Assembly (NCBI GenBank): GCA_029262795.1
Contig: JAJCYT010000031.1
Location: 310,001 to 374,000, forward strand
Reading direction: 5' to 3'
Source: Candidatus Fraserbacteria bacterium
GTDB lineage: Bacteria > Bipolaricaulota > Bipolaricaulia > RBG-16-55-9 > JAJCYT01
Length of the DNA: 64,000 bases
Positions 28,295 to 37,397 of the stretch are shown one piece after another. The notes under the pieces were generated by a model. The model worked only from the letters and a program-made list of their open reading frames with translations, did not search any database and was not told the origin of the DNA. The position numbers and the translations under genes were made by a program. Numbering within the stretch: position 1 is the first letter of the stretch; every line of letters begins with the position of its first letter.

Positions 28295-29359
28295 ATGAGC
28301 AGCAAAGTACCTGCCGTTGAGTCGTTGGTTGGCGATCACAAAAAACTGGGTTTGTCCGAAGACGATTTGAAGCGAATGTATCGCTACATGACGTTGAGCC
28401 GCTTGCTCGATGAACGCATGATGCGCTTGCAACGTCAGGGACGAATTGGCTTTTTTGGCACAGCCAGTGGCGAAGAAGCTGCTGTGGTTGGCAGTGGTGC
28501 GGTATTGCGTGCAGACGACTGGGTGTTTCCTGCTTTGCGCCAAGGGGCTGCTGCATTGATGTTGGGGATGCCGCTTGAAATTTTTATTGCCCAGTGCATT
28601 GGCAACTCTCTGGATGTGGCCAAAGGCCGTCAGATGCCGGTGCATTATTCGTATAAGCCGGTCAACTTCGTGTCTTGGAGCAGTTGTATTTCCACCCAGT
28701 TGCCTCATGCTGTGGGGATGGCCTATGCGGCCAAGCTCAAGGGCGATCCTGTTTTTGCAATGGCCTACATGGGCGATGGGGGCACGTCCGAGGGCGATTT
28801 TCATGTGGCCTTGAACTTTGCTGGTGTTTACAAATCGCCTGTCGTGTTCTTCTGTCAAAATAATCAGTGGGCCATTTCGGTGCCGATTGATCAGCAAACC
28901 GCATCGGAGTCGATTGCCATCAAAGCAAGCGGTTATGGATTTGAGGGTGTTCGCATTGACGGCAACGACATTTTTCAAGTGTACGAAGCCACCAAAGCGG
29001 CGGCAGATAAAGCGCTCGCTGGTGACGGCCCCACACTCATTGAAGCGGTAACCTATCGCATGGGCAGCCATTCTTCATCCGACGATCCCACCCGTTATCG
29101 CCCAGAAGGGGAGATGGAATCCTGGCAGGTCAAAGACCCCATTGTGCGTTTGCGTCATTACATGGAAGGCAAAAAACTTTGGGATGAAACGGCCCAGGAA
29201 GCTTTGATGAAAGACCTGAATGATGAAGTGAGTGAGGCCATCAAAATTGCTGAAGCCGCGCCGCCTCTTGCCTCAGAGTCTTTGTTCACAGACGTGTATG
29301 CCAACCCGCCTGTTCAATTACAGAAACAAGCCAAAGCACATTTGGATTCGCTCAAATAA
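28295..29359 (+). CDS. 2-oxoacid (pyruvate/2-oxoisovalerate) dehydrogenase E1 alpha subunit
   Basis: MTLSRLLDERMMRLQRQGRIGFFGTASGEEAAVVG; MGDGGTSEGDFHVALNFAGV..VVFFCQNNQWAISVP; YRMGSHSSSDDPTRYRP. Confidence 0.95.
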   Translation: MSSKVPAVESLVGDHKKLGLSEDDLKRMYRYMTLSRLLDERMMRLQRQGRIGFFGTASGEEAAVVGSGAVLRADDWVFPALRQGAAALMLGMPLEIFIAQCIGNSLDVAKGRQMPVHYSYKPVNFVSWSSCISTQLPHAVGMAYAAKLKGDPVFAMAYMGDGGTSEGDFHVALNFAGVYKSPVVFFCQNNQWAISVPIDQQTASESIAIKASGYGFEGVRIDGNDIFQVYEATKAAADKALAGDGPTLIEAVTYRMGSHSSSDDPTRYRPEGEMESWQVKDPIVRLRHYMEGKKLWDETAQEALMKDLNDEVSEAIKIAEAAPPLASESLFTDVYANPPVQLQKQAKAHLDSLK

Positions 29360-29360
29360 T

Positions 29361-30290
29361 TTATTGTGTGTCTGTTGAATCTTTCGAATTGGTAAGCTCA
29401 TCTGGTTTTTTATGTCTTGAGGCCGATGGGAGGGTTGCCACGTGCTGTTGAAACAGGCGCTCCATTGTGGCATCCGGTTGATATTTCCAGCGTGAGATGA
29501 GCAGCATCAAAATGAGATATACAGGGAAATTCACCAGCCACCAGCCAAAAAAGGCATCTTGTGATAAACCATCAGGAATGATGTTGATTTGATCCAGGCT
29601 TACTTCTTCAAAGATGGAAATCATAAAATTGTTGGCAAAATGAAAGGCAATGGGCATCCACAGCGCCCTGGTTTTGAGATAGGCCATTGCAAACAGGATG
29701 CCGCTAAAGCCGGTGTCCAGCACCACCACGGCTGCATTCCACACATCACCTGTAATATGCAGCGCACCAAACACCACTGAAGTCAATACCACCGCAGGCA
29801 CAATGCCGACGTAGCGAATTAAAACCTGTAACGGATAACCACGAACAAGCAGTTCTTCACTCACAGCCACCGCCAACATTAAAATACCAAACGAAAGCAT
29901 CTGTGCGCCTGATGCTTTGACTTCAGGAAAGGCCAGCATCTCACCGCCAGCCATAAAATGCCAAACGATGTCAATGGCCCAGAGCAAGACCAAAATTCCT
30001 CCGCCCAGGAACAGGCCGATAACAATTTCAAAGCCTGCCTTGGGATGAAATAACAGGCCCAGGCTGGACCAGCGACGTTGATCCAAAAAACGGCTTGCAA
30101 ACAGTGAGGCAATCAACACAGGGATAGAGATGGCCAGGCTTTCAATCAGAATGTTGCCCAGGGCCAGTTCGTTGTTTTCATCGTAGGGTGTCAGTGAAAA
30201 AATCAGGGTGCCGACCAGCAAGGAAAACCCAATCCAGATAAACGCATAATTGGTAAGCTTGATGAGGCCCTGGACGAGTGGTGATTGCAT
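29361..30290 (-). CDS. CPBP-family intramembrane metalloprotease
   Basis: EELLVRGYPLQVLIR, FGALHITGD, HFANNF motifs in a polytopic protein. Confidence 0.9.
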   Translation of the reverse strand: MQSPLVQGLIKLTNYAFIWIGFSLLVGTLIFSLTPYDENNELALGNILIESLAISIPVLIASLFASRFLDQRRWSSLGLLFHPKAGFEIVIGLFLGGGILVLLWAIDIVWHFMAGGEMLAFPEVKASGAQMLSFGILMLAVAVSEELLVRGYPLQVLIRYVGIVPAVVLTSVVFGALHITGDVWNAAVVVLDTGFSGILFAMAYLKTRALWMPIAFHFANNFMISIFEEVSLDQINIIPDGLSQDAFFGWWLVNFPVYLILMLLISRWKYQPDATMERLFQQHVATLPSASRHKKPDELTNSKDSTDTQ

Positions 30291-30375
30291 GAATGGTTTT
30301 ATTAAACCGCCTCTTGCTGAAGTTCTTTACAAATTACCTTAGAATAACGTTTGCAACAACCTGTAAGGAGTGAAG

Positions 30376-30837
30376 ATGCAAAAAGTTTTGTTTGTCTGCC
30401 TGGGCAATATCTGCCGTTCTCCCTTGGCTGAAGGCGTTTTTAGAAAGATGGTTCAGGATGCTGGCCTGGCTGATCAGTTTGAGATGGATTCTGCCGGCAC
30501 CGCCAGCTACCACATTGGTGAAGCGCCCAGCATGGGGTCGCAACAGATGGCCATTGATCATGGCGCTTCACTGGATGGGCAACGCGCCCGACAGGTTAAG
30601 GCATCAGATTTCGACGAATTTGACTGGCTGATTGCAATGGATCAATCCAACATGAACAACCTGCTTCGCCTCAGTCCAGCCTCTGCAAACAAAATTCGCC
30701 TGTTGTTGGATTTTTCTGATGAGGCGCAAAAAGAAGTCCACGACCCTTATTACGATAACAATTACGCAATGACTTATCATCAAGTGGAAACAGGTTGTCG
30801 CGGGTTTTTGGCGTTCTTGAAATCTCAAGCATCCTGA
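30376..30837 (+). CDS. Low-molecular-weight protein-tyrosine-phosphatase family
   Basis: VLFVCLGNICRSPLAEGVF; C-terminal VHDPYY. Confidence 0.95.
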   Translation: MQKVLFVCLGNICRSPLAEGVFRKMVQDAGLADQFEMDSAGTASYHIGEAPSMGSQQMAIDHGASLDGQRARQVKASDFDEFDWLIAMDQSNMNNLLRLSPASANKIRLLLDFSDEAQKEVHDPYYDNNYAMTYHQVETGCRGFLAFLKSQAS

Positions 30838-31739
30838 TGCTTGATTCAGGCTTTCAGCAAGCGGTTGAACATCAACTCAAACAAGTTTTTGGACAAAACA
30901 CACAGATTGAATCAGTCACGCCTGTGAGTGGTGGTGACATCAACGAAGCATTGTGTTTAAGACTGAACGATCACCGCAAAGTTTTTATGAAATACAATCG
31001 TTCGCCTTTGCCAAAATTATTTCAGTGTGAAGCTGAGGCGCTTCAATTGCTTGCTGACACTGACACGATAAAAATTCCGCAGGTTATTGCTGTCAGCGAG
31101 AGCCATGAAGACCACCCATCGTACTTGCTGTTGGAATGGATAAAGGCCGATCAAGATGTGGCTGCATCAAGTCAGCTGGAATTTGGGCGACAGTTGGCAA
31201 AACTTCATCAACACACGGCTGAGTTTTATGGGTTGGAGCATGACAACTACATTGGCACTTTGCCACAGTCGAATCAGCCTCAAACCCACTGGATTGATTT
31301 CTATCGAGATCAGCGATTGGGCGTTCAGTTTTTATTGTTGAGAGAAAAACAACGCTTACCTAGCCATCGGGCGAATTCATTAGAAATGTTGATGGGCTCA
31401 CTGGATCGATTCATTGATGAGGCAATGGTCCAACCTTCGTTACTGCATGGTGATTTATGGGGTGGCAACTTCATGATGTCGCAAGGCCAGGCGGTGTTGA
31501 TTGATCCTGCCATCTATTATGGCCATCGAGAAGTGGAGATGGCATTCACTGAGTTGTTTGGCGGGTTTTCCAGAGAGTTTTATCAGGGCTATAACGAAAT
31601 TTGGGCGTTGTCATCCGACTGTCATGAACGTAAAGCATTGTATCAACTGTATCCGCTACTGGTTCATTTGAATTTGTTTGGTGAAACTTACGGTGCCAGA
31701 GTGGATTCTGTTTTGGAACATTATGTAGGTGGAGGCTGA
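30837..31739 (+). CDS. Fructosamine/ketosamine-3-kinase family protein
   Basis: VTPVSGGDINEALCLRL; LLEWI; LLHGDLWGGNFM; IDPAIYYGHREVEMAFTELFGGF; ATGA overlap with the preceding gene. Confidence 0.92.
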   Translation: MLDSGFQQAVEHQLKQVFGQNTQIESVTPVSGGDINEALCLRLNDHRKVFMKYNRSPLPKLFQCEAEALQLLADTDTIKIPQVIAVSESHEDHPSYLLLEWIKADQDVAASSQLEFGRQLAKLHQHTAEFYGLEHDNYIGTLPQSNQPQTHWIDFYRDQRLGVQFLLLREKQRLPSHRANSLEMLMGSLDRFIDEAMVQPSLLHGDLWGGNFMMSQGQAVLIDPAIYYGHREVEMAFTELFGGFSREFYQGYNEIWALSSDCHERKALYQLYPLLVHLNLFGETYGARVDSVLEHYVGGG

Positions 31740-31803
31740 CATGCGCGCTTGCCTTCCATTTCTAAATCACATAGGCTTAAAGGTGTGAGGAAAGGAGTGG
31801 ATT

Positions 31804-32094
31804 ATGCTGAAGCTGGCTCGGGTGTCTATGCTGATATTGATGTTGTCCCTTTCTGGTTGTTCTGTATTACAAATACAATTGTTCTCTATCGATCAAGCCG
31901 TGGCACGATTGGTGCCCAATGACCCGCCTGGTGCATTCCATTCCGATCATTTCATTGGAGAGCTGGAAATTCAGCGCGCGACACAGCTTTGGGTGCAAGG
32001 CAAACCTGTGCCAATGACTGGTGGGCAGATCATCACTGAAAAAGGCATCGAAAACCTGATTGTCTTGTGGCAGCGAAAAGCGCCCGTTATATAA
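31804..32094 (+). CDS. Small lipoprotein with EF-hand/dockerin-derived W domain
   Basis: Lipobox SLSGC; LEIQRATQLWVQGKPVPMTGGQIITEKGIENLIVLW matches 18739-18921 and 34527-34832. Confidence 0.65.
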   Translation: MLKLARVSMLILMLSLSGCSVLQIQLFSIDQAVARLVPNDPPGAFHSDHFIGELEIQRATQLWVQGKPVPMTGGQIITEKGIENLIVLWQRKAPVI

Positions 32095-32270
32095 GTAAAA
32101 TTTTTCAAGCCCGTATTTTCTCTGCAATAAGGTTTCCTTTCTAAAAGCCATAAAACCTTTCAATTCTCACCTTCTTTTATCTAAAGCACTCTTTCCCAAA
32201 GACAAATAAAAAAATTCTTGATATGAGGGGGCTGCAAACGTATCCTAAAACCATCTTCGTGGAGGTGCGT

Positions 32271-33125
32271 ATGAACTCAAGATCGATTGTTGCTTTTGCT
32301 CTGATTTTAACTTTTTTCAGTGTGTGGGCGCAGGCCCAGTCTGTGACCATTGCAGAACCTGTGGATGGTGCCACTGTGGCTGGTCCCGATGTCACCATTC
32401 GCTGGCGATCTGAAAACATTAATATTCGTGATGCCAATGGACAGGTTGAAGATGGCGTTGGTCATTATCATTTGATTTTGCTCGAAGGCAAAGATGCCCA
32501 GCATGGTTTGAACGCGGGTGAAGCGATTCCCAGCCTCGACAACATCATTCACACCACTGAAAGAGAATACACCTTCTCAACGCTTTCACCAGGCAGCTAT
32601 ACTGTTTATGTGGTGGTGGGTGACGGCCAGCATGTGCCCTTAAATCCTACAGTGGAAGCCATGGTTCAGTTTGATGTGCTTACCTTGGCCTTCATCGAGC
32701 CAGTTGAAGATGCAACGATTTGGGGCGATCAATTGAATGTACGCTGGCTGTCTGATGGCGTCGATATTCAAGCTGCCGATGGACAAGCGGCTGACGGGGT
32801 TGCCCATTATCATTTGATTTTACGGGCACGCGACAATGCAAGATTGAACCTGACTCCAGGTGAACCGATTGAAGCCAATGAGCGCATGGTCCACACCACT
32901 GAAAAAGAATATCGCTTTCAGAACATTCGCCCAGGTCCGTACACGCTGTTTGTGGTACTAGGAGATGGTCAGCATATTCCTGCCGACCCACCTGTGTTTA
33001 AGGCCCTTCACTTTCGGGTGGAAGGTGTGAATCCAGGCTCCTCGATTCAGGACACGCCGTGGTGGTTGGTGGGCTTGATTTTGGGTGCCATCGTGGGTGC
33101 CGCTTTACTTTTACAACAGCAATGA
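32271..33125 (+). CDS. Secreted/membrane-anchored protein with two tandem DUF4399-like domains
   Basis: Two copies of VGHYHLILLEGKDA...HTTEREYTFSTLSPGSYTVYVVVGDGQHVP; C-terminal TM. Confidence 0.65.
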   Translation: MNSRSIVAFALILTFFSVWAQAQSVTIAEPVDGATVAGPDVTIRWRSENINIRDANGQVEDGVGHYHLILLEGKDAQHGLNAGEAIPSLDNIIHTTEREYTFSTLSPGSYTVYVVVGDGQHVPLNPTVEAMVQFDVLTLAFIEPVEDATIWGDQLNVRWLSDGVDIQAADGQAADGVAHYHLILRARDNARLNLTPGEPIEANERMVHTTEKEYRFQNIRPGPYTLFVVLGDGQHIPADPPVFKALHFRVEGVNPGSSIQDTPWWLVGLILGAIVGAALLLQQQ

Positions 33126-34504
33126 AGCTTTCCAGCCATGGTGCCGCACAGGAAGTGACAGGCTCTTGTCATTTGCTGGAAGTGGGCAACGAAAAAATTC
33201 TGATTGACTGCGGCATGTTTCAAGGCGGGTCGGTGTTGGAGGCCCGCAACCACGAAGAGTTTGGCTTTTCGCCGTCGTCGGTCAATAAATTGTTTCTCAC
33301 CCACGCACATTTGGACCATTGTGGCCGGATTCCACTGTTGGTCAAACGTGGGTTTAGTGGGCAGATTGTCACCACCAAACCCACTGCGGACATTATCCGC
33401 TACATTTTGCTTGACTCTGCCCATTTGATGCGCGAAGACTACATTCGGCAGAGTCGTCGAAGCCGTCGTCGCGGTGAAGTGACACCAAAGCCTTTGTACG
33501 ATGAGCAGGATGTGTTTGAAGCGCTGGACTTGATCACCGCTGTGGTCAATGAAGATGATCCCCTGGAATTTGGCGACATCAAGGCCACCTTCCGTCGGGC
33601 GGGCCATATTCTTGGATCAAGCTTTATCGAGTTTGAAATTAAAGAAGATGGCACCACGCATCGCGTTACATTTGGCGGCGATTTGGGCAACACCGGACGA
33701 GATGTCATGCCAGATTACAACCAACCCAATCCTTGTGATATTGTTTATTGCGAATCCACATATGGAGATCGACAACATCGCAACATAGAAGAATCCGAAA
33801 AAGAGTTTTCTGAAGCTGTGGTTGCAAGCCTCAAGCGCGGTGGCAATGTGATTATTCCTTCTTTTGCTTTGGAGCGATCTCAGGATGTGTTGTATGAGCT
33901 GAAGGAAATGTATCAAAAGCGATTGCTTCCAAAAGGAACAGGGGTTTTTCTCAACAGCCCATTGGCGATCAATATCACTCGAATCTACCAACGCTACCCC
34001 GAAGGACTTGGCCCCGAAGTCAAAGCTGCGCTGGAAAGAAAAGACGACCCTTTCAGTTTCCCTGGTGTGGAATACACGCAGACCGAACAGGAATCACGTG
34101 ATCTAAACTCGCTGGCAGGTGGCAACGTGTTCATTGCCGGTAGTGGTATGTGCAATGGGGGTCGTGTGCTGCATCACCTGAAGCACAACCTGTGGCGTGA
34201 GGAAGCCAGTGTGGTTTTGGTCGGTTATCAAGCCAAAGATTCATTGGGCCGTTTGTTGGTTGAACGACGCAAAACGGTTCGCATCTATGGTGACGACATT
34301 TTTGTCAAAGCCAATGTTCATACGATAGGCGGTTTTAGCGCCCATGCCGATCAAAAGACGTTGCTGGATTGGCTGGACCATACAGGCGGTGCCGAAGTGC
34401 GGCTGGTTCATGGCGAGTCCAATGGGTTGAGGGGGCTGAAGCAGGCGTTAGAATCCAAAGGCAGAACAGCAACAATTGTTGAAGACGGTGTGACCTACTC
34501 ATAA
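33122..34504 (+). CDS. MBL-fold/beta-CASP ribonuclease (RNA specificity domain family)
   Basis: GAAQEVTGSCHLLEV; LTHAHLDHCGRIPLL; SGMCNGGRVLHHL; GFSAHADQ; HGE. Confidence 0.93.
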   Translation: MKLSSHGAAQEVTGSCHLLEVGNEKILIDCGMFQGGSVLEARNHEEFGFSPSSVNKLFLTHAHLDHCGRIPLLVKRGFSGQIVTTKPTADIIRYILLDSAHLMREDYIRQSRRSRRRGEVTPKPLYDEQDVFEALDLITAVVNEDDPLEFGDIKATFRRAGHILGSSFIEFEIKEDGTTHRVTFGGDLGNTGRDVMPDYNQPNPCDIVYCESTYGDRQHRNIEESEKEFSEAVVASLKRGGNVIIPSFALERSQDVLYELKEMYQKRLLPKGTGVFLNSPLAINITRIYQRYPEGLGPEVKAALERKDDPFSFPGVEYTQTEQESRDLNSLAGGNVFIAGSGMCNGGRVLHHLKHNLWREEASVVLVGYQAKDSLGRLLVERRKTVRIYGDDIFVKANVHTIGGFSAHADQKTLLDWLDHTGGAEVRLVHGESNGLRGLKQALESKGRTATIVEDGVTYS

Positions 34505-34526
34505 ATGGAGGCAAACAGCGTAAGAG

Positions 34527-34832
34527 GTGACAATGCCATACACCAAAATGAGTGGTTTGTTGGTCATGGTCCTGATGTTCATTTCAGGATGTGGTTTGTT
34601 TCAGCCGGAACTCTCTATCGAAGCCGCAGTGGCGCAGTTGATTCCCAATGATCCATCGGTTGCCGTGGGTGGCAATGCGGATCGTCTGATTGGGGATCAG
34701 GAAATTTTGCTGGCAACAGGGTTTTGGGTCAAAGAGGCGTCTGTGCCCAGAACGGGCGGCAAGCGAATCAACGATCAGATGATGAAAAATTTGGTGGTCG
34801 CTTGGGCCAATGGGACGTTAATCATTAAATAA
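34527..34832 (+). CDS. Small lipoprotein with EF-hand/dockerin-derived W domain (paralogue of 31804-32094)
   Basis: Lipobox MFISGC; DQEILLATGFWVKEASVPRTGGKRINDQMMKNLVVAW. Confidence 0.65.
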   Translation: MTMPYTKMSGLLVMVLMFISGCGLFQPELSIEAAVAQLIPNDPSVAVGGNADRLIGDQEILLATGFWVKEASVPRTGGKRINDQMMKNLVVAWANGTLIIK

Positions 34833-34842
34833 TTCAGAATGT

Positions 34843-35391
34843 TCATTCGTCATTCCATTGATAGAAGACCAGCAAGTTATCACCATACAGTCGTTGTTGA
34901 ATCTGGATGAGGCGGCCGTACTGGTTGTCCATTGATTCTTTATGGAACACCTCCGCGATGAGGACGCCATCTTCTTTGAGCAGGGTGGTTTCTGAAAGCA
35001 TTTTTAGTGTTTCATGCGCGAGGTCGTCATAATACGGCGGACCCACAAAGATCAGATCAAACGACTTATCCAATTGGCCGATGATGTTAAACACATCGCC
35101 GCTGATGATGGTGCTTTCAGCTTCGAGATCCAGTGTTTTTAGGTTGTTTTTTAGAATATTGAGTGCTTCTGGCAGTTTGTCAACAAAGGTGGTGTGGCTG
35201 GCGCCACGGCTAAGAGCCTCAATGCCCACACCGCCGGTACCAGCAAACAGATCGAGAAATTGACAATCAGGCAAAAAATCCATCAGCATGTTGAACATCG
35301 CCATGCGAACCGCATCACGCATAGGGCGAATGGCGCTGGTTTTGGGTGTGTTCAAATGCCGCCCACTAAGGCTGCCGCCGGTGATGCGCAT
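34843..35391 (-). CDS. rsmD: 16S rRNA (guanine966-N2)-methyltransferase-like
   Basis: MRITGGSLSGRHLNTP..IRPMRDAVRMAMFNML; FLDLFAGTGGVGIEALSRGA; IFVGPPYY. Confidence 0.93.
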   Translation of the reverse strand: MRITGGSLSGRHLNTPKTSAIRPMRDAVRMAMFNMLMDFLPDCQFLDLFAGTGGVGIEALSRGASHTTFVDKLPEALNILKNNLKTLDLEAESTIISGDVFNIIGQLDKSFDLIFVGPPYYDDLAHETLKMLSETTLLKEDGVLIAEVFHKESMDNQYGRLIQIQQRLYGDNLLVFYQWNDE

Positions 35392-35470
35392 GGTGATCCT
35401 CCATCAAGCGAACTAAACTGGAGGCATTTTCCAGGAAATGCCCATGTGATATCAAGGAGGGTTTTTATTT

Positions 35471-36202
35471 ATGGCTGCCCACAAAGCCGTTATTTTCGAT
35501 TTGGATGGCACACTGTGTGAATATCGCATTGCGCCTTACAAAGCATTTTACAGTGCGCTGGAAGCAGCAGACTGCGCAAATCTGCTGGTCGCTCACCCTG
35601 ACATTTTCAATGCGGACAATTTTAAAACTCAGATCAAAAGTGTTTGGGATGAAAGCACGGAGCGTGCCAAACAGGGTGAGATCAATCTGTTTCCCTACGG
35701 TGCCAGTACCGAAGGCGTGCGTCGCTTGCTCATCCAGGCAGGTGTTGAAGATGAAGCTGAGCTGTCTCAACATCAGCAATCCTACCTGGAGCAAATGGTG
35801 AGCCATCTCCATTTTTGTGAAGGGGCAGAACACGTGGTACATGCACTCAAAGAGCGCTACCAAGTGGGTTTGATCACCAATGGACCAAGTGAATTACAGT
35901 GGGGCAAAATCAACCACCTCAACATCAAAGGCTGGTTCGACGGCATTATTGTGTCCGATGATCTAGGCATCCGAAAGCCCGACCCTCGTATTTATGAAAC
36001 GCTGTTGGCTGAACTGAATGTTGCGCCAAGTGAAGCCGCTTACGTGGGAGACACGCTTCAATACGACATGCTTGGGGCGCGTAATGCAGGGTTGACCAGT
36101 GTGTGGGTGAATCAAAAAAAAACTTATGATCCTGCGTTTCCGAAACCAGATCATGAGATCAAACAACTTGAAGAGCTATTAACTCTGTTTTTTGCTGAGT
36201 AA
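35471..36202 (+). CDS. HAD-superfamily hydrolase
   Basis: AVIFDLDGTLCEY; VGLITNGPSELQWGKI; IRKPDPRIYETLL; YVGDTLQYDMLGARNAGLTSVWV. Confidence 0.92.
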   Translation: MAAHKAVIFDLDGTLCEYRIAPYKAFYSALEAADCANLLVAHPDIFNADNFKTQIKSVWDESTERAKQGEINLFPYGASTEGVRRLLIQAGVEDEAELSQHQQSYLEQMVSHLHFCEGAEHVVHALKERYQVGLITNGPSELQWGKINHLNIKGWFDGIIVSDDLGIRKPDPRIYETLLAELNVAPSEAAYVGDTLQYDMLGARNAGLTSVWVNQKKTYDPAFPKPDHEIKQLEELLTLFFAE

Positions 36203-36223
36203 AATTTCTAAGAAACAAAGGCT

Positions 36224-37072
36224 TCAATATCTTTCTAAAACATTGAAGTCAATTTGGGTTAGCGTGAATTTGGCATAACTGAAATCGCCTTCATCCAAGT
36301 GCCAGATGCCTTCAATTTGGGTTGGAATTTTAATGCCATTCATTTCTGAATAATTTTGATAATAACCACCCCAGCGGGTTTTTATCTGTTCATTGCCCGC
36401 CGTCCGATAGCGGTCTTCAGATACCAGTTCTGTAATGGCGCCTCTTTCGTCAAAGAAGAAAATGACTGAGGCTGTTACCCCGTGGTCATTGATGACAACC
36501 TTGGCAGAATGTTCATCCAAGGGCTCCCAGTTCAAATAGTCACTTGGCAGTAAGGCGGTGGGAAACCATGGGGTTTCTGAAAGGTATCTGAGCAAGGAAG
36601 ATACATCCAGTTCGGGGCCTTTTGCATTGGCCAATGTAATCTCACCCAATGGTCTGATCCACATGTTGCCGTGCTGATTTTGATAAAGATCTCTTGCCCA
36701 AATAGAAAACAAAGGCATGAATTTTAATTGGGCATACCACAACAACCCAGGCTGATCTGTTGTGAAATATTCGTGGCCTTCAACAGGAAACCATGCTTGA
36801 TCTGGCTGAAGTCGAAATGTGCCCTCGTGTTTTAAGCGAGCAAAGCGGATAGCAGGTTTTCCTTCAATGCCAACAAATTGGAAATATCGCCTTACAGGTT
36901 CTGGCAATTGGGGATAATCGGCTAAATCAATGTAATGATTTTTTTCTGACGGAATTTGATTAAGAAAGCTTTTTATTTCTTGATGCACTTTTTGATGAAA
37001 AGAATAGACACTTGCACCAGTCAAAATGCTGAGGCCCAAAAGAAGCAGCAAAGTCAGTTTCCAAACATCCAT
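36224..37072 (-). CDS. DUF6544/DUF6920-like protein with N-terminal TM
   Basis: LPEPVRRYFQFVGIEGKPAIRFARLKHEGTFRL...; family name from memory. Confidence 0.5.
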   Translation of the reverse strand: MDVWKLTLLLLLGLSILTGASVYSFHQKVHQEIKSFLNQIPSEKNHYIDLADYPQLPEPVRRYFQFVGIEGKPAIRFARLKHEGTFRLQPDQAWFPVEGHEYFTTDQPGLLWYAQLKFMPLFSIWARDLYQNQHGNMWIRPLGEITLANAKGPELDVSSLLRYLSETPWFPTALLPSDYLNWEPLDEHSAKVVINDHGVTASVIFFFDERGAITELVSEDRYRTAGNEQIKTRWGGYYQNYSEMNGIKIPTQIEGIWHLDEGDFSYAKFTLTQIDFNVLERY

Positions 37073-37205
37073 ACCTCCTCCTTTAATTTGTCGGCCAGCC
37101 GGTTTTAAGGAGAATGGGGATCTTATTCAATGATTTGAATCAAGGTGAAGGGGATGGATCAGTGGCTTTGGAATGTAACTAAACAAAAGAAGTTTTTTAA
37201 AAAAG

Positions 37206-37233
37206 GAAGGGACACACGAAAGTGTGTCCCTTC
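37206..37233 (-). terminator. Rho-independent terminator
   Basis: GAAGGGACACAC-GAAA-GTGTGTCCCTTC 12-bp perfect stem; minus-direction tail CTTTTTT. Confidence 0.85.
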
Positions 37234-37244
37234 ATTCATAAACT

Positions 37245-37384
37245 TTGGTATAGATGCTCAGAGAGGAGGCCCCTTTTGATCCTTATAGAATCTCTTTAGG
37301 TCTATGAATCCGAGCACCTCAATCACCACTCATTACTGAGAGGTCTGGTAGGTAGCCTCCTCTCCTCGCTGGGGGAAGTACCAA
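37245..37384 (-). ncRNA. Candidate structured RNA between the coiled-coil gene and its terminator
   Basis: Nested inverted repeats TTGGTA(37245-37250)/TACCAA(37379-37384) and GAGAGGAGGC(37261-37270)/GCCTCCTCTC(37355-37364) enclosing an AT-richer interior; strand chosen from the terminator orientation. Confidence 0.4.
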
Positions 37385-37397
37385 TTTCAGCTACCTA

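Noticed and set aside
28211-29071. 286-aa minus-strand ORF opposite E1 alpha
   Set aside because: Antisense shadow ORF with no recognisable motifs; the plus-strand frame is clearly coding
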